Below, piece by piece: positions 15,838 through 20,070 of a stretch of 21,130 bases of DNA. The position numbers and the translations under genes were made by a program. The first letter of the stretch is position 1. Every line of letters begins with the position of its first letter. Below the pieces are notes generated by a model. The model was not told the origin of the DNA and did not search any database. It worked only from the letters and a program-made list of their open reading frames with translations. Origin of the DNA: a virus; the IMG/VR virus record IMGVR_UViG_3300009593_000150, positions 1-21,130 of that record; one strand, written 5' to 3'.

Positions 15838-16290
15838 CTAAGAAACAGCCCTCAAAGTAGAAACCTCAGACTCCAAAGCATCCGCCAACTCAGAATCAGA
15901 CAAAGACGCAGCATCACGATCATCCTCAACCACAAGACGACGCTTAGGAGTAAATTTATCAATATACTGCAAATACAACGCCGCAGCCTTCGTGTCGCCC
16001 TCAGCAGCGCGCTGCCAAAGAGCGTCCACTACGCTCTGAACCCTTTCAGGGTTAACATTCAATTCGGCAGCACGCCGATCCCACTCACGAATAAACCGTG
16101 GGTCGCGTTTAATGCGGCGTATAGAGTCCTCATGGATACTGTTTTGAGCAGCCCATGCTTTCTGTGTGGAAGGGCTTCTCTCTGGTCCTTGTAGGAGCCA
16201 GTCTAAAAGACCTTTCCAAGATTCGGGCATGATTTGTGTTCCAGTGTCAGGGTCAGTTTTCCATCCCTTGCCACCACCGTTTTGAGCCAT
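15838..16290 (-). CDS. terS: Terminase small subunit
   Basis: 150 residues from ATG 16288-16290 (MAQNGGGKGWKTDPDTGTQI). This start is chosen over one 15 codons upstream because GGAAGGA (16298-16304) lies seven bases before it. After a Gly-rich start comes a DNA-binding helix-turn-helix region (PSTQKAWAAQNSIHEDSIRR, about 40-60). A helical oligomerisation region follows (VQSVVDALWQRAAEGDTKAA then ALYLQYIDKF), a pattern common in small terminases, and then an acidic C-terminus. It binds packaging-site DNA and loads the large subunit. It is the first leftward gene after the divergent control region, as in many phages. Confidence 0.85.
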   Translation of the reverse strand: MAQNGGGKGWKTDPDTGTQIMPESWKGLLDWLLQGPERSPSTQKAWAAQNSIHEDSIRRIKRDPRFIREWDRRAAELNVNPERVQSVVDALWQRAAEGDTKAAALYLQYIDKFTPKRRLVVEDDRDAASLSDSELADALESEVSTLRAVS

Positions 16291-16319
16291 AATAAATTCC
16301 TTCCAATTGTAAGCGCAGA

Positions 16320-16334
16320 TGTCCCAATGGGACA
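16320..16334. promoter_or_regulatory. Operator-like palindrome before terS
   Basis: TGTCCC (16320-16325) and GGGACA (16329-16334) are perfect inverted halves with an AAT spacer, 29 bases upstream of the small-terminase start and overlapping a weak minus-strand -10-like TATAGT. A repressor or activator of late transcription could bind here. Confidence 0.5.
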
Positions 16335-16355
16335 CTATATCCTATAAAGGGGTGG

Positions 16356-16406
16356 TACTTAGTAAACGTTCTCCTAGCCTCAAGCGTCGGAGAACGGTAC
16401 TAGGTA
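16356..16406. promoter_or_regulatory. TACTTAGTA sites with enclosed hairpin
   Basis: TACTTAGTA (16356-16364) and a one-mismatch inverted relative TACTAGGTA (16398-16406) flank CGTTCTCC (16367-16374) and GGAGAACG (16389-16396), which pair perfectly around 14 bases. With TAGTA/TACTA the stem reaches 13 pairs. The same 9-mer recurs near 16565, so these look like related protein-binding sites. Confidence 0.5.
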
Positions 16407-16492
16407 CAAAATAATATCGCATACAGTTCACCAAGACGTTAAAAACGAAACGCACTGTCCCTTCATATCTATACATACATACATGCACGTGC

Positions 16493-16537
16493 CCCACCCC
16501 CCCCAAGGGGGTGGGTATGCGTAGGTGCGTGCACGCA
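16493..16537. repeat. GC-rich hairpin and 12-bp palindrome
   Basis: CCCACCCCC (16493-16501) pairs with GGGGGTGGG (16507-16515) around CCCAA, within an 8-C run. TGCGTGCACGCA (16526-16537) is a perfect 12-base palindrome. On either strand this could block transcription between the two promoters, but no U-run follows. Confidence 0.5.
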
Positions 16538-16564
16538 TAGGACTCGGTTCGGTGGACCACGCTT

Positions 16565-16588
16565 TACTTAGTACTTTAGTACTAAGTA
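16565..16588. promoter_or_regulatory. Perfect 24-base palindromic operator-like site
   Basis: TACTTAGTACT (16565-16575) and AGTACTAAGTA (16578-16588) are perfect 11-base inverted halves with a TT centre. The outer TACTTAGTA matches the site at 16356. Size and symmetry suit a dimeric repressor. Confidence 0.6.
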
Positions 16589-16623
16589 TTTACTCTTTTT
16601 TCAGCAGTGTTTGAACTGTTCCT

Positions 16624-16644
16624 TGTACATGTGCGCACAGTACA
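16624..16644. promoter_or_regulatory. Nested palindrome around GTGCGCAC
   Basis: TGTAC (16624-16628) and GTACA (16640-16644) enclose the perfect 8-base palindrome GTGCGCAC (16631-16638), slightly off centre. GTACAGCG follows at once (16640) and recurs at about 16671, forming a short direct repeat. Possibly a second regulator site for the early promoter. Confidence 0.42.
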
Positions 16645-16702
16645 GCGCAGGGGGATCGCACACGGTACAGCGGACAGGCGTGAGGACTGTCACCCTATCG
16701 CT

Positions 16703-16722
16703 TACAAGTCTTTAGACTTGTA
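16703..16722. promoter_or_regulatory. 9-bp inverted repeat upstream of early genes
   Basis: TACAAGTCT (16703-16711) and AGACTTGTA (16714-16722) are perfect inverted halves around TT, about 25 bases before the first long hairpin. Its right half overlaps a weak -35-like TTGTAC, so it could be an early-promoter operator or the first hairpin of the leader RNA. Confidence 0.5.
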
Positions 16723-16745
16723 CTGTGTGGATTGTTGGCGATAAC

Positions 16746-16796
16746 TTGGGGGGTATTTTTTCCCCCTCATTTATGAGGGGAAAAAATACTCCCCAA
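16746..16796 (+). promoter_or_regulatory. Leader stem-loop 1 (conserved hairpin family)
   Basis: About 24 base pairs. Left arm 16746-16770, loop TT (16771-16772), right arm 16773-16796. TCAT/ATGA closes the loop, then CCCC/GGGG with C16762 bulged, TTTTTT/AAAAAA, GTA/TAC, a G-T pair, GGGG/CCCC and TT/AA. It is followed by CCCAGAAAGGAAAAATT and the ATG at 16814. No U-run follows, so it is not a classical terminator. Confidence 0.85.
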
Positions 16797-16813
16797 CCCA
16801 GAAAGGAAAAATT

Positions 16814-16984
16814 ATGAGAAAATTGGTGAGTTTTTTACATCACTTGGTTATTGAGTTCGTTGAACTTCAACCAAGTGAACGTTTGTGGAGTGCCTACGGC
16901 AGTCGGTTTGAGCATCAAGGTCAGACTTTTTGGGACTGGGCGTACTACACTGCCGAGCGCATAGACAGGAAGGTGCGCATATGA
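16814..16984 (+). CDS. 56-residue early protein, unknown
   Basis: First rightward gene. MRKLVSFLHHLVIEFVELQP, then SERLWSAYGSRFEHQGQTFW, then DWAYYTAERIDRKVRI. An amphipathic start is followed by an aromatic-rich middle. No family recognised. AAAGG lies nine bases upstream, after leader stem-loop 1. The coding DNA itself folds: CACTTGG (16841-16847), TTGAGTTC (16851-16858), a GTT loop and matching right arms to 16877 give a 15-pair stem. The stop TGA overlaps the ATG of a 31-codon leader ORF (ATGA at 16981-16984). Likely an early takeover protein by position only. Confidence 0.7.
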   Translation: MRKLVSFLHHLVIEFVELQPSERLWSAYGSRFEHQGQTFWDWAYYTAERIDRKVRI

Positions 16985-17076
16985 GATTTTCGGTTAAATT
17001 AGCCGAATTGGGGTGTTTTTCCCCCTCATTTATGAGGGGAAAAACTCCCCACCAATTGACTTGGAGGTCAAATTGA
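16981..17076 (+). CDS. 31-codon leader ORF spanning stem-loop 2
   Basis: ATG 16981-16983 overlaps the previous stop (ATGA), has a strong AGGAAGG site seven bases upstream (16967-16973), and reads MRFSVKLAELGCFSPSFMRG and on to its TGA at 17074-17076. That TGA overlaps the TTG start of the next gene (TTGA). The whole of leader stem-loop 2 lies inside it, so a translating ribosome would unfold the hairpin. It may be a regulatory leader peptide rather than a functional protein. Confidence 0.45.
   Translation: MRFSVKLAELGCFSPSFMRGKTPHQLTWRSN
17008..17051 (+). promoter_or_regulatory. Leader stem-loop 2 (conserved hairpin family)
   Basis: Same plan as stem-loop 1: TCAT (17026-17029), TT loop, ATGA (17032-17035); CCCC/GGGG with C17021 bulged; TTTTT/AAAAA and a G/C pair; a T-T mismatch; GGGG/CCCC; T/A. 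About 19 pairs. The outer variable part is shortened equally on both arms compared with stem-loop 1. The next gene's GGAGG lies 12 bases after it. Confidence 0.85.
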
Positions 17077-17606
17077 GAACATTAGAAATTTCTGAAGCCG
17101 AGGCTTCAGCATTGGTGAAAGTTGCAGGACGGATATCTGCAATTGACACTAGTGTCAACACTGTTACGTCCATATCCGAAACAGCAGTTCCTGCTGAGGA
17201 AAGTGTGATTGAGTCTGTGTCTGCTATAGCAGATGTTGATAACATCGTGGTTGTTCCTGTGAGTTCGGCATCTTCGATGCCTACTTTCGCTGCTTCTGTA
17301 CCTTCGGTACAAGAGGTGTTGGAGGCTACGCCTTCTTTGGCTAAGGTGTCACCTGAGGCTGCTAAGGCTTCTGCTAAAGCAGAACGTAAGGCTGCTAATC
17401 AAGCGTTGAACGCTAGGATCAATGCTCAGTTGGCTAATGCCACTAAGGCACATGATGCTGGTGATCCTGCAAGGGTTGCTGAAGCGTTGAATGCTGCTAT
17501 GCAGTTAGTTCCGACTCGTACAAACAAGGACGGATCGCTTACATGGAGGTCTACAGTTGAGCGTATAATCGCCAAGGCTGAAAGCCTTGAAGCGGTTAAG
17601 GCTTAA
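17073..17606 (+). CDS. Ala-rich early protein, unknown, hairpin-dense coding DNA
   Basis: 177 residues from TTG 17073-17075, chosen because GGAGG (17063-17067) lies five bases upstream; an in-frame GTG at 17013 falls inside the hairpin and lacks a site. The protein is RTLEISEAEASALVKVAGRI, then a Ser/Val/Ala-rich, probably flexible middle, then a basic helical C-terminal part (AERKAANQALNARINAQLAN, about 108-127; then GDPARVAEALNAAMQLVPTR and a final STVERIIAKAESL). No family recognised; the C-terminal half could bind nucleic acid or form helical bundles. The coding DNA contains ten perfect inverted repeats with 6-8 bp arms and 0-4 base loops. Translation is probably coupled to the leader ORF. 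Confidence 0.75.
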   Translation: MRTLEISEAEASALVKVAGRISAIDTSVNTVTSISETAVPAEESVIESVSAIADVDNIVVVPVSSASSMPTFAASVPSVQEVLEATPSLAKVSPEAAKASAKAERKAANQALNARINAQLANATKAHDAGDPARVAEALNAAMQLVPTRTNKDGSLTWRSTVERIIAKAESLEAVKA

Positions 17607-17608
17607 CC
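17092..17608 (+). repeat. Cluster of ten perfect small hairpins
   Basis: Inverted repeats (start, arm, loop): 17092 CTGAAGCC loop GA; 17143 TTGACACT no loop; 17182 CAGCAG loop TTC; 17221 CTGCTA no loop; 17232 GATGTT loop GAT; 17267 GGCATC loop TTC; 17297 TGTACC loop TTC; 17369 TTCTGC loop TAAA; 17573 CAAGGCT loop GAA; 17594 GGTTAAG loop G. All arms match perfectly. Confidence 0.85.
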
Positions 17609-17610
17609 AT

Positions 17611-17656
17611 TTGGGGTGTGTTTCCCCCCTCATTTATGAGGGGGAAACACTCCCCA
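17611..17656 (+). promoter_or_regulatory. Leader stem-loop 3 (conserved hairpin family)
   Basis: Third copy: TCAT (17630-17633), TT loop, ATGA (17636-17639); CCCCC/GGGGG with C17624 bulged; TTT/AAA; GTG/CAC; a T-T mismatch; GGGG/CCCC; T/A. About 21 pairs. Downstream CACAACAGAAAGGAAAAAAT before the ATG closely matches the sequence after stem-loop 1, so hairpin plus ribosome site repeat as a unit. Confidence 0.85.
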
Positions 17657-17674
17657 CAACAGAAAGGAAAAAAT

Positions 17675-18127
17675 ATGAATACACGATTAGACGAACGGCA
17701 CCCGTTCGATATACCTGTGGCACTTTGTGCCCCAAAGGTACGTCCAGTACCTGTTGTGCCTGATCACCGTTCGGTGATTGAGAACGCCTATTTTGACAAG
17801 CGTTACACGCTTGGTGAGTGGGAGTTGCTTCGTATGTTGGGCTACGATGCGGCTCGTGTTGTGCTTGAGGAGTTCACTGATCCTGTGGATCGTGAGATAC
17901 GCAAGCCACGTGCTACATCATCATACGGTCCTGAATGGTACGACTCTCAGACATTCGATCTAGAGGCGTACAGGACAGGGCAGGTGCATGCTTATGGCAT
18001 GCTTAACAGAAACCTCGTAGAGGTTGAAGATACTGTCGTTGTCGCAGACGACGATGATGATGATACAGGCTTAGATGCTGGTGTGGACACAGATACGCAT
18101 CAGTGGTTGCTTGGTGTAGCGGTTTAG
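17675..18127 (+). CDS. Early protein with acidic C-terminus, unknown
   Basis: 150 residues from ATG 17675-17677 with AGAAAGGA upstream, after leader stem-loop 3. An upstream in-frame extension through the hairpin is unlikely because it lacks a site. Sequence: MNTRLDERHPFDIPVALCAP, a Pro/Val region, a helical centre with YTLGEWELLRMLGYDAARVV, an aromatic stretch (YGPEWYDSQTFDLEAY) and a run of Asp (DDDDDD) near the end. No family recognised. Acidic tails of this kind occur in DNA-mimic or partner-binding phage proteins, which is only an analogy. The coding DNA also holds perfect hairpins: 17692 CGAACGG loop CAC, 17763 ATCACCG loop TT, 17797 CAAGCGT loop TAC, 18011 AACCTC loop GTA. Confidence 0.75.
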   Translation: MNTRLDERHPFDIPVALCAPKVRPVPVVPDHRSVIENAYFDKRYTLGEWELLRMLGYDAARVVLEEFTDPVDREIRKPRATSSYGPEWYDSQTFDLEAYRTGQVHAYGMLNRNLVEVEDTVVVADDDDDDTGLDAGVDTDTHQWLLGVAV

Positions 18128-18148
18128 CAGGAAAGAGAGTGTGATCGT

Positions 18149-18298
18149 ATGTGTAAACCGAATAATATTCGTTGCGGTAGGTGCGAGACTTTGTATGCTC
18201 GTCACCCTCGCAAACTAGTTGAAACTAGGGGCTTTTGCCCTAGTTGTGTAGAGTCTCAGAAGCAAGTGTGGAGGCTTGTTAGGGGGGGACATGAGTAA
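18149..18298 (+). CDS. 49-residue zinc-ribbon-like protein
   Basis: Starts ATG 18149-18151 with AGGAAAGAGAG upstream and ends TAA 18296-18298. It has two Cys pairs, RCGRC (Cys9/Cys12) and FCPSC (Cys30/Cys33), 17 residues apart, with a basic middle (ARHPRKLVETRG): a standard two-knuckle zinc-ribbon plan. It could bind nucleic acid or modify a host protein such as RNA polymerase; nothing more specific is visible. It overlaps the next gene by eight bases. Its DNA contains inverted repeats at 18159 (CGAATA, one-base centre), 18215 (CTAGTT loop GA) and 18224-18244 (ACTAGGG-GC against GCCCTAGT). Confidence 0.72.
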   Translation: MCKPNNIRCGRCETLYARHPRKLVETRGFCPSCVESQKQVWRLVRGGHE

Positions 18299-18548
18299 CG
18301 TATTAGATGAAGTTAATATTGTTCCTGAACAATATATGGGTTTTGAGTGTGATGACCTTAGCGCAGAATTTCCGTGCGGTTGGGGGACTCAATCGCTGGA
18401 TTGCCCTGTTGATTGGCACAAGCAACTGATTGAAAAGACGTTGTCTTGTCCTGATTGCGGTACTCCAGAACATCTTAAGTTCTGGTATGTAGATGATAAC
18501 GAATGGGAAGGCAACGACCTTGAGTTATGGCTCAAGGGTTCCGCATAA
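18291..18548 (+). CDS. 85-residue Cys-rich early protein
   Basis: Starts ATG 18291-18293 (MSNVLDEVNIVPEQYMGFEC), just after an A-G7-A run that acts as a Shine-Dalgarno-like site. A TTG 15 bases earlier is less likely. Cys20, Cys29, Cys38 and the pair Cys53/Cys56 (SCPDCGTPEH) suggest metal binding; the overall charge is acidic and Trp-rich (WGT, DWHKQ, FWYVDD, EWEG, LELWL). Not recognised. The DNA holds a 9-bp perfect inverted repeat at 18316-18335 (ATATTGTTC, centre CT) and a 7-bp one at 18518-18537. Confidence 0.7.
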   Translation: MSNVLDEVNIVPEQYMGFECDDLSAEFPCGWGTQSLDCPVDWHKQLIEKTLSCPDCGTPEHLKFWYVDDNEWEGNDLELWLKGSA

Positions 18549-18585
18549 GTCGTTGTTTAGGGGCGATTAGACCCTATGGGTGTTT

Positions 18586-18619
18586 AAAAAAAACTTTTGC
18601 CGCTTCGCGGCAGGGAGGA
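18586..18619. promoter_or_regulatory. Short hairpin before ribosome site; terminator-like on minus strand
   Basis: TGCCGC (18598-18603) and GCGGCA (18607-18612) pair around TTC, immediately before the GGGAGGA ribosome site (18613-18619) of the next gene. Read leftward, the stem is followed by AAAG and eight T (18586-18593), like an intrinsic terminator for antisense transcription. Rightward it could mask the ribosome site. Confidence 0.5.
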
Positions 18620-18624
18620 TAGTT

Positions 18625-18780
18625 ATGTCGTTAGTTGATTTCGCTTTTATGCTTGCGGTGTTTTCCGTGATAGGGCTGCTTATGTCTGCTCTTGTGTGGG
18701 TGTTGGAGCGTTTGGAGTTGTTTGAAGAACCATATGAAAAGAGACCTGATCCGTATGATTGGGCTAAGGAGGAAGATTAA
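18625..18780 (+). CDS. 51-residue single-span membrane protein
   Basis: Starts ATG 18625-18627 with a strong GGGAGGA six bases upstream, preferred over an in-frame upstream start that lacks a site. A hydrophobic span at about 4-26 (VDFAFMLAVFSVIGLLMSAL) is followed by an acidic cytoplasm-like tail (VLERLELFEEPYEKRPDPYD). Unknown function; small early membrane proteins of phages often modify the host envelope. Its stop precedes the next ATG by one base, and the next gene's AAGGAGG lies inside its last codons. Confidence 0.68.
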   Translation: MSLVDFAFMLAVFSVIGLLMSALVWVLERLELFEEPYEKRPDPYDWAKEED

Positions 18781-18781
18781 T

Positions 18782-19027
18782 ATGAGTATGTCTAGGAAAG
18801 ATTATGTGCGTGTGGCTCAGATTCTTAAGAGTCATAAGCAACACGAGCAGGAGTGTGTACGCGATGGTGGCAAGCCACCTACGCCTAATGAGATTTTTTA
18901 TCGTTTAGCGTATGATTTTGGGTCTATGTTCCGTGCCGATAATGACCGTTTCGATTGGCATAGGTTCCGTGAGGCGTGCGATGTGCCGTTGAATTGGACG
19001 CATACGATTGGAGCGCTTGATGAGTGA
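18782..19027 (+). CDS. Small conserved-type phage protein (MSRKDY family-like)
   Basis: 81 residues from ATG 18782-18784, with AAGGAGG (18766-18772) nine bases upstream; a second ATG two codons on is possible. MSMSRKDYVRVAQILKSHKQ, a central PTPNEIFYRLAYDFGSMF helix and FRADNDRFDWHRFREACDV. This N-terminal MSRKDY helix plus a late N-x-x-F-D-x-x-R-F-x-x-A-C segment is a pattern I recall from short uncharacterised proteins in many actinophages and cyanophages. Function unknown. It overlaps the next gene by eight bases. Confidence 0.72.
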   Translation: MSMSRKDYVRVAQILKSHKQHEQECVRDGGKPPTPNEIFYRLAYDFGSMFRADNDRFDWHRFREACDVPLNWTHTIGALDE

Positions 19028-19298
19028 ACACGTTTTCTATAACGCTACGTACACTGCGCATGGGTCTAAGATTAGACAACATGCGTTGGGTTGTAGTTGG
19101 GTTAAAGTTGAGGCTTACGGTGATGACGATTCTCCGTTGGGCAACATGCATCGTTGGGTGATCCGTGCGGTTCATGATGCTCCAAGCATGGCTGAGATTG
19201 GTGAGACTATTGCGCAGTTGGGTGGCTTGTGGGGTGAGTTTTCCTGTGAGTGTGAGATTCTTGAGACTTCGTGTGATGTGTCTGGAGAACTAATTTGA
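19020..19298 (+). CDS. 92-residue early protein, unknown
   Basis: Starts ATG 19020-19022 (MSEHVFYNATYTAHGSKIRQ) with GGAG six bases upstream, inside the end of the previous gene. A mixed alpha/beta protein with HRWVIRAVHDAPSMAEIGET and Cys-containing strands near the end (FSCECEILETSCDVSGELI). No family recognised. It ends the first early cluster; about 270 bases of structured non-coding DNA follow. Confidence 0.66.
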   Translation: MSEHVFYNATYTAHGSKIRQHALGCSWVKVEAYGDDDSPLGNMHRWVIRAVHDAPSMAEIGETIAQLGGLWGEFSCECEILETSCDVSGELI

Positions 19299-19312
19299 TG
19301 CGGTTGGAGTTT

Positions 19313-19370
19313 AACCCCCCATTTTATTTTTAATTGAATGAAATGAAATTAAAAAGAAAATGGAGGGGTT
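19313..19370 (+). terminator. Long imperfect stem-loop after early cluster
   Basis: About 22 pairs: AACCCC/GGGGTT, CC/GG (one A bulged at 19364), ATTTT/AAAAT, one A-G mismatch, TTTTTAATT/AATTAAAAA, with an 11-base loop 19336-19346. The weak A/T inner stem and lack of a U-run afterwards make it an unusual terminator; an RNA-processing site is equally possible. Confidence 0.6.
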
Positions 19371-19474
19371 GAGAGGCTCCGAAGTTTTGGTTGGGCGTGA
19401 AGAGGTAGCCCATTAAATGTTACCTGTTTGTCCAAGCGTGTAAGCGTTTCAGGGCATATAAACACAGCCATTTG

Positions 19475-19531
19475 GGGGTTGTGCAGGGTTGTGGTCTTTC
19501 ATATTTCCACTCCTTTCCCCTGCGCAACCCC
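19475..19531 (+). promoter_or_regulatory. 14-bp stem with 29-base loop in the leader
   Basis: GGGGTTGTGCAGGG (19475-19488) pairs with CCCTGCGCAACCCC (19518-19531), 14 pairs including one G-U. Inside the loop GTGG (19491-19494) can pair with CCAC (19507-19510). A stable leader of this size 35 bases before a gene suggests post-transcriptional control. Confidence 0.6.
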
Positions 19532-19566
19532 TGTTACATATATATACAAGCATTGGAGGTGCTTAA

Positions 19567-20070
19567 ATGGGTGAAACAATTTCACTAGATATCGACTTTC
19601 CGCAAGTGGAGAGTCAAATAGAGGTAAGCCGTGAACATCTTGTAGACGAGTTGTGGGCTGAATACAGTCACCAAGGTTTACAGGGTAAAGTTAAGGACTG
19701 TATAGGCGAGAAAGTGCCTGAGCAGGTAGAAAGTTACATAAATCATAACTATGATTTAGACGAATTTGTGCCTGAAGGCGACTTAGAGAATGAAGTTCAG
19801 TCAATTGTGACTGAATGGTTAGAAGATGTAGTGCGTTTAGAGCCAGAAAACTTATGCGAAATAGGCGACAAGTTTAGTGCGGCAGTCGTACACGTTGTTA
19901 AAGGCATGAACATTGAATGTAAATGCGCTGACAACGACATGAGTGCGGATGATCTTACGTTAAGTGCTCGTGACATTGCTGCTTTTCAAGCAATAGAGCG
20001 TGAAGTTCTTAGCGTAAAAGCCGCTTTAAGAGGTATACGTGACATTATTGGGTCGGAGGTCCAAATATGA
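19567..20070 (+). CDS. 167-residue acidic early protein, unknown
   Basis: ATG with TTGGAGG seven bases upstream. MGETISLDIDFPQVESQIEV starts an acidic, largely helical protein with HLVDELWAEYSHQGLQGKV, a central EVQSIVTEWLEDVVRLEPEN, a short Cys cluster (ECKCADND, Cys118/Cys120) and a C-terminal helix rich in Arg/Glu (AIEREVLSVKAALRGIRDII). No family recognised. Its stop overlaps the next start (ATGA), so the two proteins are probably made together and may act together. Confidence 0.7.
   Translation: MGETISLDIDFPQVESQIEVSREHLVDELWAEYSHQGLQGKVKDCIGEKVPEQVESYINHNYDLDEFVPEGDLENEVQSIVTEWLEDVVRLEPENLCEIGDKFSAAVVHVVKGMNIECKCADNDMSADDLTLSARDIAAFQAIEREVLSVKAALRGIRDIIGSEVQI

Larger units (their letters stand above)
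16291..16813. promoter_or_regulatory. Divergent control region between late and early genes
   Basis: About 520 bases lie between the leftward terminase gene and the first rightward gene without a convincing gene. The region holds at least eight inverted repeats, listed separately where strongest. A GCACGTGC palindrome (16485-16492) and a short CATA microsatellite (about 16470-16484) are also present. It must contain promoters for both blocks. TATAGT on the minus strand (16334-16339) and TTGTAC/GATAAC on the plus strand (16718/16740) are only weak sigma-70-like candidates. An origin of replication or a terminase recognition site could also lie here. Confidence 0.7.
19299..19566 (+). promoter_or_regulatory. 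Structured intergenic region with two long stem-loops
   Basis: 268 bases with no supported gene. It holds two long stem-loops and ends with the ribosome site TTGGAGG (19553-19559) of the next gene. TTACATATATATAC (about 19534-19547) is A/T-rich and could hold a -10 element. The first stem-loop could end the early cluster and the second could form a leader for the next operon. Confidence 0.55.

Noticed and set aside
16342-16560. A 72-codon minus-strand ORF in the control region
   Set aside because: It has a GTG start with no ribosome site, consists of palindromes and homopolymer runs, and its product has no sensible composition.
16718-16745. Sigma-70-like promoter TTGTAC with GATAAC for the early genes
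   Set aside because: Both boxes are weak matches with 16-base spacing; kept only as a low-confidence remark, not as a promoter feature.
16291-16813. tRNA or attachment site in the control region
   Set aside because: No cloverleaf or T-loop GTTCGA-type signature was found, and no integrase is present in the window.
19300-19332. 11-codon ORF starting in TGATG after the 92-residue gene
   Set aside because: Too short, and it runs straight into the stem-loop; no supporting ribosome site.
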